NCBI GenBank assembly: GCA_900660155.1
Contig: CABFPE010000215.1
Coordinates: 840,405-904,404 of the forward strand
Length of the DNA: 64,000 nt
Direction: 5' to 3'
Source of the DNA: Hofstenia miamia
Lineage: Eukaryota > Xenacoelomorpha > Acoela > Hofsteniidae
Part shown: positions 46,992-59,060 of the stretch, in pieces
Layout: each line of letters starts with the position of its first letter
Numbering within the stretch: position 1 is the first letter of the stretch
Translations under genes and position numbers: made by a program
The notes under the pieces: model-generated
Told to the model about the DNA's origin: nothing
What the model saw: only the letters and a program-made list of their open reading frames with translations
The model's database searches: none

Positions 46992-47802
46992 TGTGGCATC
47001 GACATGTAAATCTGCGTAGATAAAACACCAGGATTTGCTGATGTCTCAATAATTAACGGCCTGACACCAGAGCCAAACGAGCCTATTCCTAGTAAAAGTT
47101 AAAGGTAGCCGAGAGATCAGGTAAAGGAAGGGTGCATGGCCGACCTGAAACAGAGAACCCTTTTAGAAGAGTCATTTTAGACGAAGCCCTAATTTAAATG
47201 AAGAGAGTCAGAGAGAAGCCCTAAAAGTTCTTGGGTGCAAAGTGTACCCTANAGTGCAGGCCTCAGCTCGTGCAATTTAGGTGCTGCAATAAAATATAAA
47301 ACATAACGAATGACAAGCAGTTGTGTAAAGCCCTATTCCTAAACCTGCCGAAGTGCCGTAGTGATGAACTTGTAAAGCTGTACCTGAACAAGGCACCCTC
47401 GGCAACAATCAGATAATTTAGAAAAGCATTTTTAGAAATTACATACACAACAAGAAATAAAGGTTGAGTAAAATCTATTGAACATTATCTAACAAAAGCA
47501 ATGTATTTAAAGAAAAGAAAATAGGTAATGTATAAACAAAACGTAGCATTAAAGCATACCTTAAATATTAGCAGGTGCCTCATGACCTTTTGTACAGTAA
47601 TAACTAAAGCCAGAAATAATGCGCGGCAGAAATTTTAAACATTCAAAAATAGCACAGTTTGTCTAATCATAATACGTCATTCGAGGCATTTACAAACTCA
47701 TTTGAATAGTGTAGAATTTAATAATTTCGAATTATTAATTACGAAATGTTTGTTAATGCAGAGGGTGATGCCACACGCCCCCTCCCCTAAACTGGGATAT
47801 TT

Positions 47803-50800
47803 TTAGTCCACCAATTCGACAATGTCCGGTTGCGTGAGCTGCTGAGCATATTGTAAGAGTGAGACAGCACGTTGATCGCTCCAAGAACGAATATCGGAAA
47901 ATTGAGAAGCACGAGTTGCATAACAAATAGATTCCAATTCAGATGTCAGAGTTTTTGTAAATTTGTAAACCTTTGGATTTAGCATTTTCGTAAAGATAAG
48001 CAGAGCATTTCGTAGTGAGTCGATCTTTCTAGTAAAGATGTTATAAAACTTATAATAGAGACGCAGTCCTTTTAAGGCTATGAGCAGCGCCATCCGAGCA
48101 TCAATGTCAGAAGTATGAGCTTCGTCTTTTTTTAATAATCTTGGTAAAAGAATTTGAAAAACGAATACAGATTTGTATGAGATGTGACTTCATCGAAGTA
48201 AATCAATATATTTTCATGTAGTATCTCCTCAGTGATTAGGTCAGGATCATCGCATCATCTTGATGATTTCGATGCGTTTTGTTACATCATAGTATTTGAG
48301 CGTTGTTTGTATTAAATTTGTGCATAGAAGATCGTTCATACCGGAGAACATTATAACAGTTTTAGACAGAAGCTTCGAGAAAGAATGTTTGAGATGTTCA
48401 ATTTGATCTGCTACGGGTTTCCCATTTCGGAAGACGCATTCTAATTGAACGCGTCTATCAACGTAGAGGCGTGAGGTGTCTTCATTCCTGATCAGTTTTA
48501 GTCAGCTCTGCTTATACTTCTCTGAGTGTAGAGTTTTGATGAGATCGCCAAGGCTGTTGGTATACTGATCCTCTTCAGGTAGTGGGATGTGTACGCAAAT
48601 TGATTTTTTGTGAGCTGATCTCCATGCCGGTTGTATGATCGCAATATGGGTGAGTGGGCTCGGTATACAATAGTTGTTTTCAGTTTCAATTGCCTCTTCC
48701 CCAGAGATATCGGTTGTTGGCGTAATATCCAAATTGGCAATACCTATGGAAACAGGATAGTTCACCTGTGCGCGAACTATGTGCTTCTATAGGGTATCTG
48801 AGCTGTAATGTGGATGGAGACGTTCGATTGTGGTATCAGATAAGACAAGTTTGGAAGTGGTACATTCAACATCGAACACAAGCTATGAGAGTGGCTCAAG
48901 TAATAGAACGATATCCGTTTTAGACCATGCTTCCGTGAAACAAGTTTTCATGTATGATATGCTATCTGTTTCCTTGATGATGTTATATTGGCGATCTATG
49001 ATGGTCACATCAACAGGAGTGGCTTTAGTAACACGTATAAGATAAATTAAGACATCTGTTTTGTCCCACTCAGGTTGTTGTGGTAATATTTCAGCACTGA
49101 GTTTCTTGAGGTTGTTTTCTTCGATAATAGCTTGGTGACATGGCATTAGAGGTGTATCGGTGGAAACAATTATGTCCTTGTTTATCAGCAGCTGCTGCGG
49201 CGATTGAATTGTTTGTTCCAGGATCTCTATAGAGATACATTTAGAGCCATCCTTGCGGTATTTCAGCGTAGTTGTTAACGTATTATAGGAGCCTTCCGGA
49301 TAGTATTTGCTGTGATAATTGAACAGAATTTCATTTTTTATAACTTTACTAGACTTGTCGTAATAATCGAGCGTTGAAGGTGGTTGGCGATGAATGAGAT
49401 GTGTCAATGACAGAGGTGCATAGGTATCCAAAAGTGAGAACAGTTTTGTGTTGCATGTAGCACCCCACATGCATTTATTGCAGTTGTGAGAGAGCATGTG
49501 AATATCTTGTGACGCGATAGCCAATTTGTTGCTGATCAGTGTTATAGGCAGCGAGCCAAGAGGATTTTCTTTATTAATGATGCGACTAAATATTTTTCAA
49601 AGAGATCAGTTGGTTTGGCTTGTTTTCCTTGTGGTGACATGAGAAGCGACGTTCCATACAAAAGATAATTCTTCAATTTCACGGAAATAGGAACGACTGA
49701 TATTTCGTGGGATTTGCTTTTGCGGATGGAGTCGCAAGTTTTATGAGATATCGGGAGTTTCAGTGTAGGATACTCAGTTAAGTAAATCGCAATTAGCCAG
49801 AGTGCAGATTTCGTGTTGACGTCCAGTGCTCTGGGTTCCTTGAAAAAGGCTTTCCGGAAGTCAGTTTGATCCTGTGCATTTAGACTCTGTTCAATGGTAT
49901 GTAATAGCCTCTCAGCAGAGTAGTGGTATTTGCCAGATGGAGACAATATGTTGATTAGAGGCCCATTGTTTTAAGTAGGCTGATCGACTTTAATGTTTGT
50001 CCAGATGTTGGTGATGTCATTTAGAGTGTTAACCGATTGAGAGAAGGCGAAGCTAACATGAATTTCAGTGATATTTGCAGGAGCGGGTTGTTCAGCTATG
50101 AGTTCATAGGACTGCGCTTGTAGTAAGACGTCAACTGCAATGTATTTATTGACAATGTGATGTCTCAGGCAAATCTTGTGTAAGAACAAATCAATGTGAA
50201 TTAGTGCAGCAGAAGAGGTATTGTGATTAGGTAAACTAAGAACAGCAAAGTTAGTAGAACGGAGAACAAAGAAATTATCCAGGCTAAGTTCAAGTTCGTA
50301 CAGTTCAGCTCCAACTAAGTGAGATTGATCAGTATCCAAAACAACAAGAGCAAGTTTAATTTTAGAAGCTTTGGCAAGTTTATAGGCTAGAGATAATTTC
50401 TCTATCAGTTTTGTGTCAGAAAGTTCCTTGGTTTGGACGAAGTAAATAACTAATAAGTTTTCCAAAGAGATTGACCTCAGGTTGCATAACTAAATATAAA
50501 CAGTGCTGCGGTAATAGGATCGGTTTATTTCCTTGCACATCTCAGGCGTGTAAAAGATAAGAGTATTAACAGCAGGATGATTCTCTGCAATAAGATAGGG
50601 CAGAACAGAACAACTAACTTTGTGATTCGGAGTGTCCAATTGTTTGTTAAACAGTTTTGTTTCCAAAGATAACTGAGACTCAGTAATATAACGTGCAGTT
50701 CTAGTAGCAATAAAGTAATGGTGTAAAGTTTCAGATCCAACATAAGAGAGACAAGCACAACGTTGTTGCTGCCGTTCCAGTGAGTGTTGCTGCAAGGTTG

Positions 50801-51534
50801 ATCGTTGTGAAGAGGCAGAGCTAAGGGGGGAGCGTGAGCTATGACGACGTTTTTTAGATTGAGGTAAAACCAAAGGTTGTAACAACGTCTCCTTTGCAAT
50901 ACTAGTTTCCAGTTAACGTTTTGCTGAATGTTCAATGTCCATATCAGACCCCTCTGTGAGATGGCTACCTGAGCTGTACCATGGGTAGGTGCTCAGCGAG
51001 GTTGAATGACCACTCAAAACACCTTCGCTCCCCAAGCTGTACCACAGAGAGGATGAAGGGTTCAAAGCGCCAACACGTGAATGTGTCGGTAGCGATTGGG
51101 TCATTACTCCCAAACTAGGTGAGTAGTTTCCTATGGCATCCAACCTGTGCGACGGATGCGAGGGTGGACTCCTAGTTTGGTGTGAATGTTTGATTCTGCA
51201 GAGATGATTGGAGATATGAGGAGTACTGCTCTCACTGCCGGAGTGTTTTGACAGTGTTTGCTTCATTAGCCTGAGGGCTAAAAAGAAGATTAAGATTGAG
51301 ATCCCAGTCTGTGGGATTAATTGTATTTTTTGTACGTACTTGGCTTTTAGGTAATTTGCGAATTTGCGGATTGGGTGTATCAGGAAATGTCACAGAGTCA
51401 TCAAATGAGTCCTCATGGACGTCATATAGCTCAGGCATTAGAGTAAAAGTGTCGTTGTTGTTGTTTATGATTTGAAATTCATGTTTGTTATTAATTGTTG
51501 TGTGTTCAATATCTTTGATAGTTCTATGTAGCAA
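47803..51534 (-). pseudogene. Unassigned post-integrase region of LTR fossil
   Basis: About 3.7 kb of interrupted minus-strand frames with protein-like composition: a Ser/Pro-rich segment (SPPSHPSHRLDAIG), a charged segment (YKLAKASKIKLALVVLDTDQ) and a Cys pair (NCNKCMWGATCN). No signal peptide, membrane helix or known envelope motif was recognised. Its position after the integrase is where some Ty3-like elements carry an extra gene. Confidence 0.45.
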
Positions 51535-51663
51535 TTGAAAATTTCTAGTGGTACCATTGTCTAGAATGTAGTTATTAGTCTAACACTAGCGATTGTGGGT
51601 GGACCTGTCCAGGATGTTGCAAGTTTTTGAGTTTGTTTATCATCAGTAGTCTGTACTGGTGTT

Positions 51664-52466
51664 TTAAAGTGTAAACTTTATCACCGACTTGATGAAGTTG
51701 GCCATATACATCTTTGTTATAGTTGCATATTTAGCGGACAGAACTTTTCTTATTGAATATACAAATAGTTGGTGCATCAGGTCTTTGATGTAATCGTTTT
51801 TTGGTAAAGGTTTGTACTGTTTGTACCTCATTGCTAGTGGTATGTTAGCTTCATGACCATATGTCGCCTTGAAAGGTGGTAGAGTGGACATTGGTATTGT
51901 AGAAGTACTCACTATGGGGAAGTAGGTATCTCCAATATTTTCCTCCGACTCTGGAAGTAGCGATGCGAATTAATTTTATCAAAGTTTTATTTAGGCGTCC
52001 TACTACGCCATTGCTTTGTTGATGTTATGGGGCGGCATGCTCGTGGAAGATGTCGAGCTGCTGCAGCAGTTTCTGTGTGAGAGAGCCTTCGAATTGCGTT
52101 CCTCTATTCAGATAGTAGTGTGGTCATAGGACCGAAGCGGAGGATCCATGTATGTAGTATTGCTGTGGCAATGGTATGTGCTGTTTGGTTGATGACGGGG
52201 ACCATGCAAGCATACTTGGTGAAATTGTCAACCAATACAAGAACATATTGAAAACCTTCATCGTCTTTCGACAGTTGCTCAATGTCTACATGGACTATAT
52301 CATTAGTACAAGTTGATGTTATTTTTTGAAGGTTAGCTTTTTGTTTAGGAAAATGTGTGATCTTGTTTAGGATGCACATGGTGCATTTATCGATGACACA
52401 GCAGTTACAATGGATTTTGTTGAGGTTTATCGGCTTAGGGGCTGCCTCAGTGGAAGATGGTTCCAC
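51664..52466 (-). pseudogene. Integrase region of LTR fossil
   Basis: A zinc-finger part with CVIDKCTMCILNK is followed by HVDIEQLSKDDEGFQYVLVL and VDNFTKYACMVPVINQTA, the opening of a retroviral-type integrase core, then TWILRFGPMTTLLSE. A later segment PPFKATYGHEANIPL fits the region after the core. Part of the broken element. Confidence 0.8.
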
Positions 52467-52468
52467 CT

Positions 52469-53590
52469 TTATTGATGTTGGCTGTGTTGAAGCAGATTGA
52501 CCTGGTGTTCTTGGTTTAGGTGTGTTGGAGACTCATTCGATTTAATTTGGTTAGCAATTTTCTTATAGTTATCAATTTGGAGCTTGGCCTCAACGGCTTT
52601 TTTAATGAATGTAGGCAGTTTGTCGTCGGGGCTGCATTTGTGCTCAAATCTGCACTTTATCTGAAGAGGCATACCATAGGTAATATAGGTAAATAGATCT
52701 TGCGAGCAGTATTCGGTTGATGATAGGCTTAATCGATACAAATGTTCAACCAGGAGGATTTATTCCTCGATGTCATCATCTTGTTTGTAGGCGGTGTTGT
52801 TTAAGATAATTTTGTACTGGTTACATGCAGTTGGTGCATGGATGTGATCATAAAAATTTTGTATTAACAGAGAGTAATCAGATCTGGCGATGTTGTCTAA
52901 GGTAAGATAGTAATTGAAGGGTTTGCCTGTTAAGAATGTTGAGAATTATTGGGCAAGGGCGTGCTCTTGGCCCACTTTCTGGACAGTTAGATGCTGTTTG
53001 TACTTGAATAGCCATTCTTCAAAAGTTGGCGAAATGCCATCAGTTTTACTGGAGAATTTACATGGAGGCATTCATAGTTTCAGATTCTCATCTGGCGCCA
53101 CTGGTGGTAGTTTGGATTTGATCAGTTTCTTGTCCGTGAAAGGACTTTCTAGGTTGTTTAGCCTATTACTTAGTATAGCGAGTTTGTTATTATTGTTTTC
53201 TAAGAAACCGTTATTTATTGATGATGGAGGTGGTGTAATATTGGTTAGATCTGAGATGGCACTCGGAAGAGTGTTAAGAGGTTGTTGTTTTGGTCAAGTA
53301 TTTCATTGGATCATTCAATTCATTGCTATAAGATTTCATTTCTCTTCTCTAATCTAATGATTCATTTTCTTCACAAAGAACTTGGTTTCGTTTTTCTGTT
53401 TCTTTGTTTGTTGTTTGTCAGATTTCAGGGTTGCTATTTCCTGACGTAAGCTTTGGTTTTCAAGTTGTATCATGTCGAATCTATGCAGTTTTCAATTTGA
53501 ATTTCTTCCATTTTGTGTTTTAGTGCTTTGATTTCGGCTTCGAAGGATTGAATTTTCTCAATCAGTTCGTCTCGTGAGAGTTTTGTACTC
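52469..53590 (-). pseudogene. gag-like region of LTR fossil
   Basis: The N-terminal end is coiled coil (DELIEKIQSFEAEIKALKHK; LRQEIATLKSDKQQTKKQ). The C-terminal end has LFTYITYGMPLQIKCRFEHK and FIKKAVEAKLQIDNYKKIA, like a capsid C-terminal helix bundle. No zinc knuckle was seen. It belongs to the broken LTR element. Confidence 0.5.
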
Positions 53591-54102
53591 TGACCGGGGG
53601 TTAGATTGAGATATGGGAGTAGTTGGTTTTTTACTGCGTGTTTTTTCATATAATGGTGACCAAGGGCCTTGAATACATACAGCTTTCATCAATGGCGATC
53701 TTCGGTGGAGTAGTTAGGCTTTACTAGTTGGTAAAAAAAATTTTTCGGTAATTTCGGCTATCAGCAAAATGTTTCAGCCACGTAGGTTGCCAAACAAATA
53801 GAGTCTCTGCAACTCCAAGTAATTTTGATCATTCTTTCATTGTGGTTCTTTTTTCAGGATCCCTTTCACAGAGGTACCGTTAAATATAAAACGTATTTGA
53901 GTTAGGAGGTTCCTGCGGTGGTTGCGATGTGGCATCAGCATGGAAATCTGCGTAGATAAAACACCAGGATTTGCCGACATCTCAATAATTAACGGCCTGA
54001 CTCCACAGCCAAACAAGCCTATTCCTAGTAAAAGTTAAAGGTAAAGATCAGGTAAAGGAAGGGTGCATGGCCACACTCAGGCAAAGTGTAACCTACATGC
54101 TT

Positions 54103-54560
54103 GTAAAAACCTAAACTGAGTACAAACATATAATGAAATTTTATTTCAAAATTCGGGGAAATTTTGCATGAAAATTATGAGCAACTTCTATTTTATGCTT
54201 TAAGTATATTCTTGCTAACCCATAAATATGGTTTGAAGCATTCATCAGTCATTTTTTTATAATCAAATTTTTTTCAAAATGTGGGCCCCCAGAGATCAGC
54301 AATTTTGGGTTGAAGTTACTGATTTATATGAGAAATTGTTACGTTCCATATATCAAAAAAAAATTCAATTAATTTACATTACATGCAAATTGTGCAAAAG
54401 GGCGTGGCACCATACTCCCATGTGCACACAACGCGCTCAACAAATTTTTTTCAAAGGGTTTGGATCAGACTTTCCAAAATTTGGCACATTAGCTATTGAA
54501 CCACTAGTGAGTAATCTCAGCGAATTTTAGCTTTATCTGATGCCTAGAAAGGCCCTAACT
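54103..54560. other. Sequence between LTR fossil and Crypton-like element, nothing recognised
   Basis: AT-rich stretch with no conserved frame. Confidence 0.45.
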
Positions 54561-54566
54561 GCAATC

Positions 54567-54646
54567 GGGCGCTGTGTATTATGGGATTTCAGACCCAGAG
54601 GCCGCTGGGTACACTTATTTCCTAATTCCCATAGTACACAGCACCC
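54567..54646. repeat. Imperfect palindrome GGGCGCTGTGTATTATGGGA next to (AT)n
   Basis: The left arm (54567-54586) pairs with TCCCATAGTACACAGCACCC (54627-54646) at about 18 of 20 positions. An (AT)n tract starts immediately after, at 54648. Confidence 0.85.
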
Positions 54647-54671
54647 GATATATATATATATATATATATAT

Positions 54672-56999
54672 GACCCCCTCGCTACTATGGAATTTGCAAA
54701 TATTGCGTACTGCGGGGGAATCGTGTCTAAATTTACATAGTGCTCCGGGGGACTATGCTTAAACAACTTTGCAAAGAATAGAACATCGATCAAAATTTTC
54801 GTGTGATACATGTAGATGCTAACTACTAATAAACACATACTTAACTTCGAAATTAATTATTTTAAAAAAAATTTCAAAATTTTTTATACTCCCCATTAGT
54901 ACACATGAAAAATTATTAATCCCCCTCTGTACGTTTTAGAAAGCATGGCAGAAATTTGGTCCGATGATGAGTTGCTCACATTCACACAATATTTTGAGAA
55001 GAACAATGAACCTCCAATGGTAAGTTTCAATGTTTAAACAGTTTTCCTTACCTTACAAATAGATGTTGACTGTAATATTTATGAATTTATTGATGAAATA
55101 CTATATTTCTTTGAAATTTGTTCTTGAAATTTGGTATAGTAAAATTGGAAGCAAAAAATTTTTATATTTTAGCATTTCACACTTCTTAAAATTAACAGTC
55201 GCTATTTAATTAATTTCTGTTATTCCTTTATATATTAATTAAAATACCTCGTAAGAGTGACTTAGCATTATTTGGTAATCATTTAGGAATCTTCTGCACA
55301 GTCTAAGCGATGTCTAAGTAAAATTGCTGAATTCAAAGAGAAAATACGTCGCTTAAAGAAGAAATTTAAGAAATCGGAAGCTTCTAAGGTTACAGATAAC
55401 GCAAATGAGAGAAATGAAAAAAATTTTAAAAGAACCAAAAAATCGGATTCCTAGAATGAAAAAATTGAGAGAAAAAGATATGCCTAAAGTGCAAAAAAGA
55501 AGTCAGTGATTTATCTCACCATTTAATTCGTGGTCATCCTAATCTTAACACAGATGTTCGCCATTTAATGATTGATGTAGAACGAGTGCAAAATTTTAAC
55601 AAACGTTAATTTTTTTGTAATGACTGCAAAAGAATATTTTTAAATAATCGGCGTCATAAGGCAATATGCTTAACGAAGCCACAAGCCCTAAAGAAGGGAT
55701 TTGATATTGATAGCTTGCCCAAGTGGTTTCGGAAAAACTTTGAAGAAGCTATGTGCGCTGACTATATTAATGCCGTCAAAAAGTTTAATGATTTTCTAAA
55801 GCCTAGACTTAAAAAAAGAGGTGTAACAACCCAATCAATCAAATATTCATTACCAACAACAATAGGACAATTTTTAGCTAGTTCTCTACAAGATACAAAA
55901 TGTTTTAGGAAACCCGAGAAATTAGGTGAAGTTATTGAAAATCACAAGGTTGCTCATGGTATAATGAATTCCTCACTGTTGAGCCGAATGGCAATATTGA
56001 AAAACTTTGTGAATTTCGTTAAATTACATTATAAATCGATTCCAATACAATATGAAGAAGCATGTGCAGCAATCACAGAGGTTAGAGCAGATCTATCTAA
56101 ATCAGCTGCAAGAGAAAAAATCATAACAAAAGAAAAGCGTTTTGAAAGAGTGCCTACCCTAGAAGTAATGAAGAAGATTGTTTCAGGTTTTGAATCAATT
56201 TTAGAAGAAATGAGTGCTAATGATATGCATTTTAAGAACTTAAGAGCCATTGTTTTTTTCCTTATTCAATCTAAACTTAATTGTCGTCCGGGACCAATTT
56301 TACTGTTAAAATGGAATGAATTTTCGAAATTGAAAAAGGGTGAAACATTGATCAAAACTGAACATAAAACTGGTTATAAGTTTCCCATCCACATTAAAAT
56401 TAATAGAAAGCAAGTGGAATATCTCAAGATGCTGAAATCACATTGTTCTTCTACAAATAAAGGACCAGATGATTTAATTTTTGGAAATATTAATGGTTCC
56501 CTATGCACTTCAATGTCAACAGAAATAAATAACGTGATTGCAAATAATTTTCCTGATTATAGCAATTATAATTTTAATGCAACATCAATTAGGAAATTTT
56601 TTGAAAAAGAAATACTTGAAAATAAAAATATTTCTGATGAAATCAAAGCTGCCCATTTAAAGCAAACGGGACATAGCAGATCAACTGCAGAAAAAGAATA
56701 TATTGCCAATAGTTTCACTGATTTAAGTGAAACTTATGAGTTTATGCTAGGAAGTAATGTGCCCTCTACAAATAAATGTTAAACTTTACAATTTTCAAAC
56801 AACTTTGTTTAATAATCGTTTTGTATTGTCTTAGTGCTGATGAAATATTTGTATACGATTTCGCATGTTGTACTTACGGGGCTATATAAAAAACAGTATG
56901 TACTAAGGGGGTCATATAATTCAAAGTGTACTACGGGGAATATATAATTTCAAAAAAATGTACAGAAGGGGATTATAAAAAAATGTGTGTACTTCAGGG

Positions 57000-57002
<3 letters not shown>
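54672..57002 (+). mobile_element. Crypton-like tyrosine recombinase transposon, bounded by (AT)n tracts
   Basis: A single-gene element lies between (AT)n tracts at 54648-54671 and 57003-57032. Both arms carry units of the form GTACTNNGGGG: direct copies at 56869, 56899, 56927, 56959 and 56988 on the right; on the left inverted copies at 54673, 54888 and 54918 and direct ones at 54705 and 54738. No long terminal inverted repeat was seen, as expected for Cryptons. The exact ends are inferred from the tracts. Confidence 0.72.
54945..56782 (+). CDS. Crypton-like tyrosine recombinase with N-terminal zinc fingers
   Basis: Exon 54945-55019 starts MAEIWSDDELLTFTQYFEKN and ends at GTAAGT. The next exon, from 55287 after TTTAG, encodes ESSAQSKRCLSKIAEFKEKI and a basic stretch. 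Two finger-like segments follow, CLKCKKEVSDLSHHLIRGH and FFCNDCKRIFLNNRRHKAIC. The recombinase frame (first Met 55715, 355 residues) is uninterrupted and holds R191 (NCRPGPILLLKW), K218 (EHKTGYKFP), R293 (SIRKFFEKEI), H320 (TGHSRST) and Y329 (AEKEYI). That order is typical of Crypton and phage-type recombinases, which cut with the Tyr. One base shift before CLKC and one stop between the fingers break this copy, unless unseen splicing bypasses them. Another domesticated recombinase gene is a less likely reading. Confidence 0.78.

Positions 57003-57032
<30 letters not shown>
57003..57032. repeat. (AT)n microsatellite
   Basis: About 15 AT units directly after the last GTACT-N-GGGG unit of the Crypton-like element. 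Confidence 0.95.
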
Positions 57033-57034
<2 letters not shown>

Positions 57035-57132
57035 TGTGTACACTTTTTTTATACATAGATTCGCTATGTATTTTTTCAAAAATTTATAGATTCGCTTTGT
57101 ACAAAAATGTATTTATATATACGCTTTGTACC
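57030..57132. repeat. Array of ATTCGCTTTGTAC-like units
   Basis: Units ATATGCTGTGTACA, AGATTCGCTATGTA, AGATTCGCTTTGTACA and TATATACGCTTTGTACC lie about 28-31 bases apart after the (AT)n. They resemble the array at 28944-29045. Confidence 0.75.
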
Positions 57133-57726
57133 TGTATTTTTAAAAAAAAATTTTTTTTGGATTTTAATCTAGTACTTTTAATATCATCTAAAAACGCCGA
57201 TAATTTTCATATTTCCTTATTGCTATCTATTTTTAAAGGTAAGCATAATTGAAAATATGTATTCTGAAAAACTGATTAATACAAAAACAAATGCAGTTAC
57301 ATTTTTTGAAGCTATCTTGAATATACTGGTAAGTTATACATGTTTTATAACCTATTCTGCATAATTCACATTCCGTTGTTTGTGCCTGAGTGGTTGAATC
57401 CTGCTGCCTTTGGTGCATAAATCACTAATTGGTTCCTTCAGAAAGTGTAGACGATGATGTCATTGATGAGACTATTATGAAAATTAATTCAGATTCTCAA
57501 CATCTCACAGACTCTAATCCTACATCTTCTTACAAATTAAATTCTGAAAGCGAATCAAAAAGTAAGTTTCTTCTGAAGAATTAATGATCATGGCTTTGTA
57601 TTTTCAAAATTCAAAATTTCTTCAATAAAAATGAGTGTGAATGTCACTCAGGTAGTTCAAAACTTTCAGTTTAAGCCCTCCAAATGTTAAAGAAGCTTAA
57701 TAATGCCATAAATAAAAACAAATTTG

Positions 57727-57728
<2 letters not shown>
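57133..57728. other. Nothing recognised
   Basis: AT-rich sequence between the unit array and the (AT)n that holds the mariner-like element. Confidence 0.45.
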
Positions 57729-57769
<41 letters not shown>

Positions 57770-59056
57770 CAGGGTTGGCCATAATGTACTCTATATTTAA
57801 TTAGAACAAAAATTTTATTTGAAAGAAAAAGCAAACACTTAAATTTATTTACAGTCATACAGGTATAGAATTTTAAGATAATTAAAGAAAATGTTCAAAA
57901 TGACCTCCGTCATGCTCCAGAACAAGCTCGCACCTTGGAATCATATTTTGTACAGAGTGCTGCAATTCTTCAACATTGACACTTTCAAATTCTTGTGTTG
58001 TTTTCTGCTTTAATTTATCAAGATTACTTGGCGCAAAATGGTGGTATGCACGATCTCTTAGCATGCCCCAAAAATAGTAATCGAGGGCTGACAGATCTGG
58101 TGAGCACGGCGGCCATTCAACATCAAAACCTCGACCAATAACACCTTCCTCTGGAAAATGTTCTGATAAGAAATGTCTTACTCTGAGCGAATAATGAGGT
58201 GGAGCACCATTATGTTGGAATATGGGTGTGTCATATACTTCTTTTTGATGAAGCTGTGTAACCACGTGATGTTGCAATAAATGTGTATACTAATCTCGGT
58301 TAACAGTATCTTCAAAGAAGGAAATTTCCAGTTTCTGTTCTGAGCTAAAGCTCGCCCAAACACACAATTTCGGAGAGTGCAATGACTTTGTTTTTGTAAC
58401 CTGAGGATTTTGATATGCCCAAATTACCATAATATGTCTGTTTAAAACACCGTCCAAGCTAAAATATGCCTCGTCTGACCAACAAATTTTTTTGGAGCAC
58501 GTCCGGGTTGTTTAATACCCATTGGGTAAAACGCTTAAGCTAATTTTATCTTTAGGAGTAAGTTGTAGGACCATTGTAATTATGAAAATCTTTCAGTAAA
58601 CGATTAACGCTGCGACGAGGAATTCCATAGTAGCGTGATACTCTGCTTGAACTAGCATGACAACTTGGATTTGGATTTTGAAGGATTTGCAATGATTCAA
58701 CAACTTCATCTTTCTGCGGTCTTCCTGATGACGGAATCTAAAGTAGTGATTTTGTTGCTTCAAATTTTTTCATCTTACGTGTTATTTGTCTGGTCTGTAA
58801 ATGGATCATTGGGGCAGCTTATTGAATTTTTTGTATGCTCTTAATGTTGCTGTATCACGTTCACCATTTTTATTAGACAATTTGAGTATCTACAGCCTTG
58901 TATCCAAATCAAGTGTCATAATTCTTCTAAAAATTCAATACTATTTGTAATTATTAAATTCTATTTATATAGAAATCTAAAAACAATATGGCGCCACACC
59001 AGCTGTGATAGGTTAACTTCTTATAAACAAATTAAATTTAGTGTACACTATTGCCA

Positions 59057-59060
<4 letters not shown>
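57770..59060 (-). mobile_element. mariner/Tc1-superfamily element inserted in (AT)n
   Basis: Inverted ends AGGGTTGGCMATARTGTAC lie at 57771 and (complement) 59060. An (AT)n tract runs up to the left end (57729-57769) and continues right after the other (59061-59088), so the element split one microsatellite by inserting at a TA. It carries one minus-strand transposase gene. Confidence 0.88.
57882..58850 (-). pseudogene. mariner-like transposase, broken
   Basis: From the 5' side: a helix-turn-helix (SRYYGIPRRSVNRLLK), KICWSDEAYFSLDGVL (first Asp), VWASFSSEQKLEISFFED, TPIFQHNGAPPHYSLRVR and VEWPPCSPDLSALDYYFWG (third Asp), ending GGHFEHFL. The second box reads QHNGAPPH where the family has QDGAPPH, so the second catalytic Asp is Asn. 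In-frame stops lie after ATKSLL, after NGPTTYS and after FFEDTVNRD. The last 131 residues are one frame. Confidence 0.87.

Larger units (their letters stand above)
46992..54102 (-). mobile_element. LTR retroelement fossil (Ty3/gypsy-like), minus strand
   Basis: Direct repeats beginning TGTGGCATC and sharing about 150 bases lie at 46992-47253 and 53928-54102; the right copy lacks roughly 100 internal bases. They differ at about 6% of aligned sites by eye, so insertion is old but not ancient. Reading right to left: a gag-like region with coiled coil, an integrase, then about 3.9 kb of unassigned frames. No reverse transcriptase or RNase H motif was recognised between gag and integrase. It is broken, with around ten interruptions. 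Confidence 0.82.

Noticed and set aside
47803-51534. Envelope gene in the LTR fossil
   Set aside because: No signal peptide, cleavage site or membrane helix was recognised, so the region is left unassigned.
52914-53357. 147-residue plus-strand frame
   Set aside because: Antisense to the gag-like part of the LTR fossil; composition rich in Leu, Phe and Ser as expected for a shadow.
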